A DNA stretch of 41,912 nucleotides from an uncultured Collinsella sp. (GCA_900752425.1 CAADVE010000115.1:1-41912), one strand, 5' to 3'. Positions 1-8,557 are shown, numbered from the stretch's first letter. The notes: generated by a model not told the origin, from the letters alone. A program made the numbers and translations.

Positions 1-601
1 AGGTGTCGTAGGCGGTGAGACCCGCCGGGACCGTGGCCGAGAGGCGCCAGTACAGGTCGTCGGCGACCGTGGCGTCGGCGGCCTTGCCCCATGCGGCGGC
101 GCTGTCCTCCAGCACGTGCTTGGCGACCTTGGGGGTCGCGGCCTTGGGCTTGACGGTGACGGCGCTGCCGCCGACCAGGGCCATGATCGGCGCGGTGCCG
201 GCCTCGCCCTGGGCGATGGCGTCGTCGTCGGCGACGATGAGCCAGTAGCCGCAGGGCAGCGCAGTCGTCATGCGTCCGTCGGCATTCATCCATTCGGCAG
301 CCTCTTGCGCCGTCGATGCCGAGTTATCAAGCCCTGCATCATGAAGCACGGGAAGGGCAGCTTGGCGAACCGTGTCATTCGCCCACGCTACATCAGTTGC
401 GACCTTTTGGTCGGCATCGGCATCGTCGACAACGGTCGCCGAAAAGAGCTGGTACGCGTCGTAACGTGTCGCGACTGTACCGTCCACCGTAATGGCTCCG
501 GTGTCGGCAGCACGGGCCGTTCCAGGGGCGATCGCAAAAGCGAAGACGACGGCCATGGACATCACCACGACGGCCAACATATGACGGAGCACTTTACTCA
601 C
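1..601 (-). CDS. Major pilin subunit, sortase-type (partial, 3' end outside window)
   Basis: Two hundred codons of a secreted pilin backbone are present and the frame stays open to the window edge. The GTG start at 601 follows a GGAG site by 8 nt and overlaps the end of the upstream adhesin gene by 8 nt, so the two are probably translated together. Residues 1-31 form a signal peptide (short basic start, hydrophobic core, cleavage likely after ARA). The mature part starts GAITVDG and carries AYQLFSATVV, then PCGYWLIVADD, then VTVKPKA followed by KVAKHV. This is the usual order of a Gram-positive major pilin N domain running into an isopeptide-forming D2 domain (RLSATVPAGL near the edge). Polymerisation by a class C sortase is expected from the family, but neither a sortase nor the LPXTG end is in view. 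Bases 1 to about 275 look clearly more GC-rich than the first 320 bases of the gene. Confidence 0.8.
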   Translation of the reverse strand, partial: MSKVLRHMLAVVVMSMAVVFAFAIAPGTARAADTGAITVDGTVATRYDAYQLFSATVVDDADADQKVATDVAWANDTVRQAALPVLHDAGLDNSASTAQEAAEWMNADGRMTTALPCGYWLIVADDDAIAQGEAGTAPIMALVGGSAVTVKPKAATPKVAKHVLEDSAAAWGKAADATVADDLYWRLSATVPAGLTAYDT

Positions 602-3600
602 GACGACCACTCCGATCAAGATCACGATGGCGGCGAGCATGCATCCACGTCGCGGCAAAACACAGCATCGAAGCACCAGCTAAATACGTCATAGTCAAAC
701 CAGCCCCGCCCGCCTCAGGTAGCGTAGTCGAATACTTGTTGGTAAAGGTCGGCGGATCCTGAGAGCCATCGCCATAGGCAACTACGGCGTTGAGTTGGTC
801 CGTGCCATTAGTTACCTCAACCGTGACTTTGCGCGGGGTCGTGTCATAGGTGATGTGATCTTTAACATGGTCGATGGCACCCTCGGGCTCGACCTCGGAG
901 ATGGTGTAGGTATAGATTCCCGCCTTGTTGTACTTGACGTCAAAGGAGACATTTCCCTTGTCATTATTGGTCACCGTCTGGAGCACTTTGCCCTCGGCGT
1001 CCTTAAGCGCGAACGAGAACTGACCTTCCCTGAAGGTTCCGCCTTTAAGCACTTTATTTGCTTTTATCGTCGCTTTGCCTTCAAGGGGCGCGTCATACAC
1101 CCAAATCTCTGCATCTGACGTTATCTCCGTATCGGCATCAAGCAAAGATTTCGCCTTGTTCATGGCTTGCTCGTATTGCTCTTCGGGCGCATTGCCCTTG
1201 AGCAGAATCCATGTTGGTTGGGCGACGCGATATCCAGGAGGCGCCGTCGTCTCCTCGAGGCAGTAAAGCTTGCAGGAAGCCATGGCGTCCGAACTCGTTT
1301 CCGAACTCGTTCCAAAAGTCACACTTCCGTCAGGGCCGGTCGTTCCGTCAGAAAAAAACGTCTTTGCGCCCTCAACGCCGGCACTGCCCTGCGCCTTATC
1401 CATGTCAATCGCATAGAGTGTGAACGTAGCGTCAGCCAACGGCGCGGCAACGTCCTTTTCATCCACTTTGTGGACCACAATGCCGTGCCCCGTTCCGCCT
1501 CCCGATGCGCCGGCATCTATGTCATATTCACGCTCGTGTTTCACATACCCGCCTGCAACACCTTCAAGCTGCGCCTCGTTGGAAAGGGAAACTGTACCAG
1601 ACTCACCGGACAGAACTTCATATTCGACTTTCAGGTATTTCTCATCGGGAAGCCTCAACGTCAATCGCTGCTGCTTTCCAGCGCCCTCGCCAATCGAGTC
1701 AAGAGTCGCTCTGTATTTTTCTTTTGTCAGCACACGCCAATCGCCGTTATCGCACTCAGATACGCTAAGCGACGAGGGGATAAACGTACACTTAGAATCC
1801 ATCACATCGAACAGATCGAGGTAGTCGGTTCCGACCTTTAAGTCTAGTGCCGATTCATTAACGAAAATCGTGTATTGAATTCGCTTGCTATTACTTACCG
1901 ACGAACCTGTCTTTGACAATACGTCGTTCTTGATCTGTACGGTATCAGAGTCCGCCTTAAATTCTTTACCATCTGAGCTTGCGCTCGCCGAGTTCGTGAG
2001 CTCGCCGAGATTCTTTGACGTATCGACTACCGACCTTTTAACAGCAGTCGAATACGTCAGCTTTGCGTACCCTGTATTATTGCCCAGCTTTTCCGTTGGA
2101 ATTGAAAACGCAACCATCTGGCGATCGACAGCAGGCGTCAGCAAGACATCCGAAACCTCGGTTTTTTCTCTCTCATGTTCCCATTCGCGGCCGGGCACCG
2201 CCGTCCCGTAGGGATTTGAATACAAAGAATATTTAGCCGAGCCGGGAATATAACTCATTCCCTCAGGAAGCTCATCTTTGACAACGACATCCTTGCCATT
2301 GAGCCTGCCAGCGCCATAATACTCACCGGCAGGCGTCTTAGCTCGATTGGCGTAGACAGTCCAGTCGACAATCCACGCACCTTTGTCGTTCGAGCCATCC
2401 ACTGATTTCCAGTCAAACGTCTCATCCCACCGTGCTTGCGAGCCGTCTTCATTTATTTTTACACTCTTCTCAACCGAAGGCTCCGCTTCGCCCTCAACAT
2501 AGTAAAAGACAAAATCAGAATAGCCGCTAAACCCGTCGACAGAGGCGAAGTTGGAGTACCAACCAGGAAGTGCATCGGTCACCGTTTTATACGTAATAAC
2601 CACCTCGGGGGACTTATCAAGCGCTTCTTTGACTTTATCCGTAATGGTTATTTGGATATTGCAGTTGTGTTGGTTGCTGTTCTGCGACGGATTTTCACCA
2701 CCCGCAAACGTCCAATCGGTACCTTGGTCCAGTTTGGTACCCCCAATGGTAATTACATGTGAAGGGCCATCGGAGGTATCCGGCCCCATAGTCTGCTTCC
2801 AAGCCGCCAGCATGGTATCTTTGATAAGAATGGATGTTGGGTTTTTCGCATTTACGTAATCACGGAGCTCTACGCGTAATTGCCAAGTTGCTTTTCCGGT
2901 CCGAGATGCCTCATCCGGATTAAGCAGCGTTTTGCTAATGGTTTTGCCCGTCCAAGGACGGATGTAGTATGCGGTGCTTTCACCAGAGGGCAGACCGGAG
3001 TCTTCTTTTTTCACACTTGCCGTGTTACTAACTTTTTCGTAGGAATTCTCATCTTTCAGCTTAGTTTGATAGACGATGCAGTAGGTCGCATACCGATCGC
3101 CCTCTTTTGGATTAAACGTATAGTTAAATGAATCCCCTGACTCGCTCAGCATTTCCTCATCGATCTTTTGTTTTTCATCGGCGGTCTCGCCCTTGTAGAC
3201 CGTATAGCTGCCAATATAATCCTGCTTGCCATCGAGCTTGTCGGTAAAGGTGTAGCCAGACATATCGGCCTTGAGAGATCCCCTGTTGAGCACAACCTTC
3301 CAAGTGATGACAGACGATGTTCCGGAGCCAGCCTCTTTTTGAATCATGTCGTATTGAAACGGTTCCGACGCCCCTTTAATCGTAAGAGATTGTTGGTGAT
3401 TTGCTTTTCCCCAGGTTGTTTGCACACTATTCCTACCTTGCGTAGGTGTGCCATTAGAAAGAGACAAGTTCTTGCTAACTGTCGTTTCGTAGGTAACGGT
3501 ATGGTCGCCCTGAGAAAGGTTACCTAGCGGCAACGTTGCAGTTCGCTCTTCGATGCTCACGGACGAACCAAGAGGATTTCCATCGAGCTTGAAGCTGCTT

Positions 3601-4334
3601 TGCTCAAAGTCCAGGTAGTCACCGAGCGTATCGACCAGTTTTACATCCGTTGCGTGCGACGTAACACTCAGATTAATAGTCCAAGTTATCTTGGCATTTC
3701 CGGTACTGCTATCTTGGGAAAAGACACCTGATTTGTTTCCATCAACTGCGCCATCTTGAATCTCGATCGGCACAGTTTCGCCAACGCCTGGAAATTTCAG
3801 TTCGACTTTTTCGCCGTCATCTACATCTTTGTCTTTAAGCTCAAACTCGAAATTGACGCGCACATAGAGCGAAGAGGGATGACCGCTGAGATAGCTGGCA
3901 TCGTAATTAAAAACGACCTTGTTATCCTTTATGTACCAAGTTCCCATCCTTTGTGCATTCTCGGTATCATCCGTCCTTAAGATACCGCCCTCGTTCTCGT
4001 TCACAACAATCGAGTCGGGAAAGGTATAAATCGTCTCAAGCCTTTCAGGTGTAGGCCCACAATTCTCATGAAAACGAGCTTCCATAAAACCGTAGATAGT
4101 ATCGGCTGTCGTAATCGAGGGTGAGCCCTCTTTACCGAGAGGCTGCTGACGACCCTTATCGGCATACAGCCCAACCGTAACGTCCGCCGTATCGCCGTTG
4201 ATCACAATCGGCGTCGGCGTCGTCACGTCCTCGGCGCGCACTGGGGCTGCGCCGTGAAAAACAGCGGCGGTGAGGCTAATCAAAATGAAGACCAGGGCCG
4301 CCATACCCAGCGACCGCGAGCGGTGTGCGTCCAT
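594..4334 (-). CDS. LPEAG-anchored pilus tip / adhesin protein with Ig-like isopeptide domains
   Basis: A 1246-residue surface protein. It has a signal peptide (about 1-34, cleavage near VRA/ED), an N-terminal adhesin-like region (about 45-195) and a chain of repeated beta-sandwich modules (about 200-940) with openings such as KITWTINLSV, VITWKVVLNR, ATWQLRVELR and IVDWTVYANR. A SpaA/Cna-B-like domain follows (GIVVHKVDEKD to EETTAPPGYR), then a Spy0128/FctA-type pilin domain (FSFALKDAEGKVLQTV, YTYTISEVEP, FTNKYS). It ends with LPEAG at about 1205, a hydrophobic segment and a basic tail, so a sortase should anchor it or join it to the pilus. ATG at 4334 follows AGGGGA. It lies first in an operon with the major pilin, which suits an ancillary or tip subunit; which one cannot be told from sequence. 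The gene is visibly AT-richer than typA next door, as often seen in exchanged surface genes. Confidence 0.85.
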   Translation of the reverse strand: MDAHRSRSLGMAALVFILISLTAAVFHGAAPVRAEDVTTPTPIVINGDTADVTVGLYADKGRQQPLGKEGSPSITTADTIYGFMEARFHENCGPTPERLETIYTFPDSIVVNENEGGILRTDDTENAQRMGTWYIKDNKVVFNYDASYLSGHPSSLYVRVNFEFELKDKDVDDGEKVELKFPGVGETVPIEIQDGAVDGNKSGVFSQDSSTGNAKITWTINLSVTSHATDVKLVDTLGDYLDFEQSSFKLDGNPLGSSVSIEERTATLPLGNLSQGDHTVTYETTVSKNLSLSNGTPTQGRNSVQTTWGKANHQQSLTIKGASEPFQYDMIQKEAGSGTSSVITWKVVLNRGSLKADMSGYTFTDKLDGKQDYIGSYTVYKGETADEKQKIDEEMLSESGDSFNYTFNPKEGDRYATYCIVYQTKLKDENSYEKVSNTASVKKEDSGLPSGESTAYYIRPWTGKTISKTLLNPDEASRTGKATWQLRVELRDYVNAKNPTSILIKDTMLAAWKQTMGPDTSDGPSHVITIGGTKLDQGTDWTFAGGENPSQNSNQHNCNIQITITDKVKEALDKSPEVVITYKTVTDALPGWYSNFASVDGFSGYSDFVFYYVEGEAEPSVEKSVKINEDGSQARWDETFDWKSVDGSNDKGAWIVDWTVYANRAKTPAGEYYGAGRLNGKDVVVKDELPEGMSYIPGSAKYSLYSNPYGTAVPGREWEHEREKTEVSDVLLTPAVDRQMVAFSIPTEKLGNNTGYAKLTYSTAVKRSVVDTSKNLGELTNSASASSDGKEFKADSDTVQIKNDVLSKTGSSVSNSKRIQYTIFVNESALDLKVGTDYLDLFDVMDSKCTFIPSSLSVSECDNGDWRVLTKEKYRATLDSIGEGAGKQQRLTLRLPDEKYLKVEYEVLSGESGTVSLSNEAQLEGVAGGYVKHEREYDIDAGASGGGTGHGIVVHKVDEKDVAAPLADATFTLYAIDMDKAQGSAGVEGAKTFFSDGTTGPDGSVTFGTSSETSSDAMASCKLYCLEETTAPPGYRVAQPTWILLKGNAPEEQYEQAMNKAKSLLDADTEITSDAEIWVYDAPLEGKATIKANKVLKGGTFREGQFSFALKDAEGKVLQTVTNNDKGNVSFDVKYNKAGIYTYTISEVEPEGAIDHVKDHITYDTTPRKVTVEVTNGTDQLNAVVAYGDGSQDPPTFTNKYSTTLPEAGGAGLTMTYLAGASMLCFAATWMHARRHRDLDRSGRRE

Positions 4335-4486
4335 AGTTGTCCCCTAATTCCTACAACACAGTGTGGAATACGGCGAATCGTCGGATCGAACACAAACCCC
4401 AACATCAACATGAACCTGCCTAGCGCATTGCAAGAACCCATTGGGGAGCAACTTCTAAGAGGGTTCGTCTATGCCACAATGCATAA

Positions 4487-4514
4487 AATATAATATAGAT
4501 ACCAGTCATGTAAA
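4487..4514 (-). promoter_or_regulatory. Putative promoter of the pilus operon
   Basis: On the minus strand TTTACA (4509-4514) is followed by a 16-bp spacer and TATATT (4487-4492), inside a strongly AT-rich stretch. Transcription would start near 4480 and give a leader of about 145 nt before the adhesin ATG. Found by eye only. The rest of the 422-bp gap between the adhesin and typA holds the palindrome at 4541 and the terminator at 4695; nothing else was recognised there. Confidence 0.45.
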
Positions 4515-4540
4515 CCGCAGGTAAAGAGGTCTTTTAATTT

Positions 4541-4556
4541 AATACCAGTTGGTATT
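4541..4556. promoter_or_regulatory. Palindromic candidate operator upstream of the pilus promoter
   Basis: AATACCAGTTGGTATT is two perfect 7-bp arms around GT, about 27 bp upstream of the proposed -35 hexamer. The half-site TACCAGT recurs at 4500-4506, next to the -10 hexamer. Two such sites framing a promoter suit a dimeric regulator, but no regulator is identified in the window. Confidence 0.35.
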
Positions 4557-4694
4557 TACCTGTTAACGGGTTTGCATTAAAGCAGTTATATTCTGTAGAA
4601 TTATGTATATGTTTAAACAACTTAACTTTGACCGGAAAGCCGCTAGGAGGGATAACCGCCCCAGCTGTGGTGCAAACGAACCTGTCCACTGCAC

Positions 4695-4729
4695 AAAAAG
4701 GGCGCCGACCGCGATGGTCGACGCCCTTT
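4695..4729 (-). terminator. Terminator downstream of typA
   Basis: The stem pairs 4697-4710 with 4716-4729 (AAAGGGCG and CGACC arms, one mismatch, loop GCGAT). On the minus strand a short T run (4695-4699) follows, which suits factor-independent termination of typA. Confidence 0.7.
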
Positions 4730-4756
4730 CTTGTTAGTCGCTATAAAGCCCAGCGC

Positions 4757-6595
4757 TTATTTGTTGACCTGGCCGGCGCGAACGGCAGCCTTCTTGCGGT
4801 CGGTGGCGTTGAGCAGACGCTTGCGCAGGCGGATGTTCTTGGGAGTGATCTCGACCAGCTCGTCGTCGGCGATGTACTCCAGCGCCTCCTCCAGCGAGAA
4901 GGTGCGGGGCGGCACCAGCTGAACGGAGATATCGGAGGTCGAGGAGCGCTGGTTGCCCAGGTTCTTGGTACGGGCGATATTGACGACCATGTCGCCAGCC
5001 TTGCTGCGCTCGCCCACGATCATGCCCTCGTAGCACTCGGTGCCTGGCTCAACAAACAGCTGACCGCGCTCCTGCAGCGTACCCAGGGCATAGGCAACGG
5101 CCTTCTCGGTGGTCATAGAGATCATTGCGCCGTTCTGGCGGTTGCCGATCTCGCCGGCATAGGGGCCGTACTCCAGGAAGGTGTGGTAGAACACGCCCTC
5201 GCCGTGGGTGACGTTCATGATGCGGTTCTTAAGACCCATGATGCCGCGGGTCGGAATCTTAAACTCGAGGTGCGTCACGATGCCCGAGGTATCCATGCTC
5301 GTCATGATGCCGCCGGAGGTGCCGAAGACCTCAACGACCTTGCCCGAGTACTCGTCCGGGCACTCGACTACGGCCTGCTCGACAGGCTCCATCTTGTTGC
5401 CGTTCTCGTCCTTCTTAAACAGAACGCGGGGACGGCCGACCTGGAACTCAAAGCCCTCGCGGCGCATGGACTCCATCAGAACGGACAGGTGCAGAATGCC
5501 GCGGCCCGAGACCTCGACGCCGCTCTTGTCCTCGAGTTCCTCGATCTTCATGGTCACGTTGTTCTCGGCCTCGTTGAACAGGCGCTCCTTGAGCTGACGG
5601 GCGCCCACGATGTCGCCGTCGCGGCCGACAAGCGGGGAGGTCGAAGCCTCAAAGACGATGGACAGGGTCGGCGGGTCGATCTCGATGGGCTCGAGCTCGA
5701 CAGGGTTCTCGGGATCGGTGTAGACATCGCCGATATCGGTGCGGTCGATACCCACGACAGCGGCGATGTCGCCGGCGCCGACTTCCTGGCACTCGGTACG
5801 GCCCAGGTAGTCGAAGGTAAAGAGCTGCTTGACGGTGGCGGTAGCGCTGGAGCCGTCGTTCTTGACAACCAGGATCTGGTCGCCCTGGTGGATGGCGCCA
5901 GAGTACACGCGGCCGATACCGATGCGGCCGACGAAGTTGGAGTGGTCGATGGTCACGCACTGCATGGCCAGCGGGGCGTTCTCGTCAACCTCGGGCGCGG
6001 GCATGTCGTCGATAATCATATCGAGCAGCGGATACATGTCCATGTTGCCGTCGTTGGGATCAAGGCGGGCAAAGCCATTCATGGCGCTGGCGTAGACCAC
6101 GTGCTCCATGGCGAACTCAAGCTGGTCGTCGGTGGCGCCCAGGTCGGCCATAAGGTCGAGGCAGTCGTTGTAGGCCTTCTCGGGGTTAGCGCCCGGACGG
6201 TCGATCTTGTTGATGACGATCATGATCTTAAGGCCGGTGTCGATAGCGTGACGCAGCACGAAGCGGGTCTGGGGCATGGGGCCCTCAAAGGCGTCGACCA
6301 GCAGCAGGGCGCCGTCGGCCATACGCAGCACGCGCTCGACCTCGCCGCCAAAGTCGGCGTGGCCCGGGGTGTCGATGACGTTGATCTTGACGTCCTTGTA
6401 CTCGATAGAGATGTTCTTGGCGAGAATCGTAATGCCGCGCTCGCGCTCCTGGTCGTTGGAATCCAGGACGCGGTCCTCGACCTGCTGGTTGGCACGGAAG
6501 GCGTCCGTGGCACGCAGGAGCTTGTCGACCATCGTCGTCTTGCCGTGGTCGACGTGAGCGATGATGGCGATGTTCCTCAGATTGTCTACGCGCAT
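4757..6595 (-). CDS. typA: Ribosome-associated translational GTPase TypA/BipA
   Basis: A 612-residue protein of the TypA/BipA family, full length for it. These GTPases bind the 70S ribosome at the elongation-factor site and act in 50S assembly and stress or low-temperature growth. The G domain shows G1 AHVDHGKTT (about 14-22), G3 DTPGHADFGG (about 76) and G4 NKID (about 130). EF-G-like domains II, III and V and the family-specific C-terminal domain follow (for example GGIMTSMDTSG, then TRGIMGLKNR). ATG at 6595 is preceded by AGGGGA. A 117-bp gap separates it from the upstream small gene, so it may have its own promoter. Confidence 0.97.
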   Translation of the reverse strand: MRVDNLRNIAIIAHVDHGKTTMVDKLLRATDAFRANQQVEDRVLDSNDQERERGITILAKNISIEYKDVKINVIDTPGHADFGGEVERVLRMADGALLLVDAFEGPMPQTRFVLRHAIDTGLKIMIVINKIDRPGANPEKAYNDCLDLMADLGATDDQLEFAMEHVVYASAMNGFARLDPNDGNMDMYPLLDMIIDDMPAPEVDENAPLAMQCVTIDHSNFVGRIGIGRVYSGAIHQGDQILVVKNDGSSATATVKQLFTFDYLGRTECQEVGAGDIAAVVGIDRTDIGDVYTDPENPVELEPIEIDPPTLSIVFEASTSPLVGRDGDIVGARQLKERLFNEAENNVTMKIEELEDKSGVEVSGRGILHLSVLMESMRREGFEFQVGRPRVLFKKDENGNKMEPVEQAVVECPDEYSGKVVEVFGTSGGIMTSMDTSGIVTHLEFKIPTRGIMGLKNRIMNVTHGEGVFYHTFLEYGPYAGEIGNRQNGAMISMTTEKAVAYALGTLQERGQLFVEPGTECYEGMIVGERSKAGDMVVNIARTKNLGNQRSSTSDISVQLVPPRTFSLEEALEYIADDELVEITPKNIRLRKRLLNATDRKKAAVRAGQVNK

Positions 6596-6712
6596 GTAGT
6601 TCCCCTATCTTCTATCTATATACAACCGGCACGCGTATGCGACCCACCCAGCAATGCAACGCTCGGCGGGAATATTGAGCCTTTTACCGAAAACTCGTTT
6701 ATTTTAGCGATT

Positions 6713-7162
6713 TTAGATGAGAGGGGTTTCCTCACCTGCAGGTTCAGGGTCGCTCCACATAAAACCATCGCCGGCGCCCATGCCCTCATACAGCACATAT
6801 GCCGAAAAACCGCTCTCGAGCGTGGTTTCGAAGAAGCTCACGAGCAGAGCATCGTGATAGCCGCCGTCAATCTCGACGCAGCCGGTGTAGCCGATGGCAT
6901 AGCGAGCGATACGGCCCAGGCCCTCGTCCTTAAGACCCATCTTGTGCTCGGAGATAAAGTTGGTGGCCGCCTCGAGGCACGCCTCTTCGCCGTCCTCGTC
7001 GAGCGCCGCCAGATAACGGTTGGAAGCGGCGTCCTCAATTGCCACGACCACGCCAGGGTTTTCACCGGCGGCAAGGTCGTCCAAGAACGCGCCGATCAGA
7101 TCGCACACCATGGCGTCGAGCTCGGCGGAGACGTTACCGGCGTCCTGCATATCCTGTGCCAT
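6713..7162 (-). CDS. Conserved-looking hypothetical protein (149 aa)
   Basis: Family not recognised. The protein is acidic, soluble-looking and without a signal peptide or membrane segment. It is predicted alpha/beta, with a helical first half (ELDAMVCDLIGAFLDDLAAG) and a second half containing GYTGCVEIDGGYHDALLVSF and SAYVLYEGMG. ATG at 7162 has an AAGG-type site upstream. It sits 30 nt downstream of the small membrane-protein gene and on the same strand, probably in one transcription unit that starts at the DUF151 gene. Codon use matches its neighbours, so it is likely a real gene; no function is proposed. Confidence 0.7.
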   Translation of the reverse strand: MAQDMQDAGNVSAELDAMVCDLIGAFLDDLAAGENPGVVVAIEDAASNRYLAALDEDGEEACLEAATNFISEHKMGLKDEGLGRIARYAIGYTGCVEIDGGYHDALLVSFFETTLESGFSAYVLYEGMGAGDGFMWSDPEPAGEETPLI

Positions 7163-7192
7163 CTTTAGACCTTCCCATCGAGTCTGGCGTCG

Positions 7193-7582
7193 TTACAGTT
7201 CTTGCGCCTCGGCGGCGATCTTAGCAGCGGCATCGCGGGCGCGCATCATGTCCGCCGCGCGTTTGTCGAGCACCTTGATCTGGCTAGTCAGCATGACCGC
7301 ATCGACCACGCCCCAGATCATAAGGCCCGTAGAGATCGAAAACCCAAGCGCACCAACTGTACCACGAAGGCGCGAACAGATTGCCGCGACAAGGGCGGAG
7401 ATGACAACCATCTTGATAAACGAGCCGCGGCGTTCGCGAAGCGTGCGGGCCTGCGTCACATAGGCAATGCGAGCCGCCTCGGATGCCTCCGAGCGCATCT
7501 GGGCTTCACGCGCGATAGCCGCCGCCTCGGCAGACATGCCGCCGGCCATCAGCGAACGCTCCGCAACCTGGCCGCCCCGCAT
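7193..7582 (-). CDS. Small membrane protein with two hydrophobic segments (129 aa)
   Basis: No family recognised. An Ala/Arg/Glu-rich helix (about 1-52) leads into two hydrophobic segments (FIKMVVISALVAAICSRL, about 55-72, and ALGFSISTGLMIWGVVDAVM, about 78-97), and a charged helix follows. The ATG at 7582 directly abuts the TAA of the DUF151 gene (TAAATG), suggesting translational coupling, but it lacks a clear Shine-Dalgarno. A second ATG at 7549 has GGAG 9 nt upstream and could be the true start. A membrane scaffold or holdase-like role would be a guess. Confidence 0.65.
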   Translation of the reverse strand: MRGGQVAERSLMAGGMSAEAAAIAREAQMRSEASEAARIAYVTQARTLRERRGSFIKMVVISALVAAICSRLRGTVGALGFSISTGLMIWGVVDAVMLTSQIKVLDKRAADMMRARDAAAKIAAEAQEL

Positions 7583-8083
7583 TTAGAAGTCATCGGGGGA
7601 GAGCGTATGGACGAACTCGTCGAACTTCTCGAACTCTTGCTCGTCGTCGACTTCCTCGGCATGGTCAGAAACGGTACCCAGGCGATTCATGATGTCGTCT
7701 TCAACGAACATGGGGGCATTACTGCGTACGGCGAGGGCGATGGCGTCGCTCGGACGCGCATCGATCTTATGCTCGTTGCCATCGGCCAACACGACAACCG
7801 TCGCGTAAAACACGGGCGGCTCGGCGCGAACGATTTCGATGCGTTCGAGCTTGGCACCCAGGGCACCAACAGTATCGAGCAACAGGTCATGGGTAATCGG
7901 GCGCTCGGCGCGGCCACTATCGATGCCGCGGCTAATGGCAGCAGCCTCAAACGAACCAGTCTGAATGGAAAGGGAACGCAACGGCGCGGGCGAGTCCGAT
8001 TTGCTGCAGCGCTCGCGAAGCACGATAAGCGATGGCACGGGACCGGCGGCCATGACGATGGTCTCTATGTCGACACGAACCAT
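7583..8083 (-). CDS. Bifunctional nuclease family protein (DUF151/BFN)
   Basis: A 166-residue protein of the BFN (DUF151) family. Recognised by FYATVVVL..NEHKIDARPSDAIALAVRSNAPMFV, the family's core with its conserved DARPSDA stretch. Characterised plant and bacterial members have been reported to cleave RNA and DNA; the job in this organism is not known. The frame continues upstream to 8131, but ATG at 8083 has GGAGG six nt before it and begins MVRVDIETI as usual in the family, so that start is chosen. The acidic C-terminal tail (about 135-166) is an added feature. It heads a run of three small genes leading to typA. Confidence 0.88.
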   Translation of the reverse strand: MVRVDIETIVMAAGPVPSLIVLRERCSKSDSPAPLRSLSIQTGSFEAAAISRGIDSGRAERPITHDLLLDTVGALGAKLERIEIVRAEPPVFYATVVVLADGNEHKIDARPSDAIALAVRSNAPMFVEDDIMNRLGTVSDHAEEVDDEQEFEKFDEFVHTLSPDDF

Positions 8084-8197
8084 GGAACACCTCCGGTACG
8101 TAGCGGTTAACACGCGGCAGGGTTGCCGCATTGAATAGCTATACTACCCAATCTTTCGCACAGCACACAAAACCAAAATGAGATTTATCGCAGACAA

Positions 8198-8228
8198 GAA
8201 AAAAGCCCCGAGGCAACGCCTCAGGGCT
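8198..8228 (-). terminator. Terminator of the tRNA cluster
   Basis: An 11-bp stem (8204-8214 with 8218-8228, one G-U pair) is followed on the minus strand by TTTTTTCTT. It lies 15 nt past the 3' end of the last tRNA-Ile. Confidence 0.85.
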
Positions 8229-8242
8229 CTTCACAGTTTTGA

Positions 8243-8319
8243 TGGTGGACCTGACAAGATTCGAACTTGTGACCTCCCGGTTATCAGCCGGACGCTCTAA
8301 CCAACTGAGCTACAGGTCC
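8243..8319 (-). tRNA. tRNA-Ile (GAT), distal copy
   Basis: A 77-nt cloverleaf with acceptor GGACCTG/CAGGTCC, D-arm AGCTCAGTTGGTTAGAGC, anticodon loop CTGATAA (GAT), T-loop TTCGAAT and encoded CCA. Identical in sequence to the copy at 8467-8543. Confidence 0.97.
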
Positions 8320-8323
8320 ATCA

Positions 8324-8399
8324 TGGTGGAGGTTAGGGGGATCGAACCCCTGACCTCAGGCTTGCAAAGCCCGCGCTCTCCCAGCTGAGCTAAACCCCC
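8324..8399 (-). tRNA. tRNA-Ala (TGC)
   Basis: A 76-nt cloverleaf with acceptor GGGGGTT/AACCTCC (one G-U), anticodon loop TTTGCAA (TGC), T-loop TTCGATC and encoded CCA. It lies 4 nt from the distal tRNA-Ile. Ile-GAT and Ala-TGC are the pair usually found in 16S-23S spacers, but no rRNA is in this window. Confidence 0.97.
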
Positions 8400-8410
8400 A
8401 CGGAGACAGT

Positions 8411-8455
8411 AATAAACACCCCAGCGGCGACTCGGCTCTCGCTGGGGTGTTTATT
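8411..8455. terminator. Strong symmetric hairpin between tRNA genes
   Basis: A 16-bp perfect stem (8411-8426 with 8440-8455; arm AATAAACACCCCAGCG) with a 13-nt loop, lying between the first tRNA-Ile and tRNA-Ala. Its AT-rich foot gives TTTATT on both strands, so it may end transcripts either way. No clear promoter for the downstream tRNA-Ala/Ile pair follows it, so it may instead be a leaky terminator or a processing signal. Confidence 0.6.
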
Positions 8456-8466
8456 GCGAAAGAAAG

Positions 8467-8543
8467 TGGTGGACCTGACAAGATTCGAACTTGTGACCTC
8501 CCGGTTATCAGCCGGACGCTCTAACCAACTGAGCTACAGGTCC
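8467..8543 (-). tRNA. tRNA-Ile (GAT), promoter-proximal copy
   Basis: A 77-nt tRNA identical to the one at 8243-8319, with anticodon GAT and encoded CCA. It is nearest to the promoter at 8558-8587 and is separated from the other two tRNAs by the 8411-8455 hairpin. Confidence 0.97.
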
Positions 8544-8557
8544 ATCGCGCAAGGGAT

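Noticed and set aside
4560..4690. Possible riboswitch in the gap before typA
   Set aside because: The sequence was compared by eye with c-di-GMP and cobalamin element cores and neither matched; only the terminator is supported.
4628..7168. 846-codon open frame on the plus strand opposite typA
   Set aside because: It is the antisense shadow of typA and the 149-aa gene; high GC removes stops, the composition is Val/Asp/His/Gly-heavy and no domain is seen.
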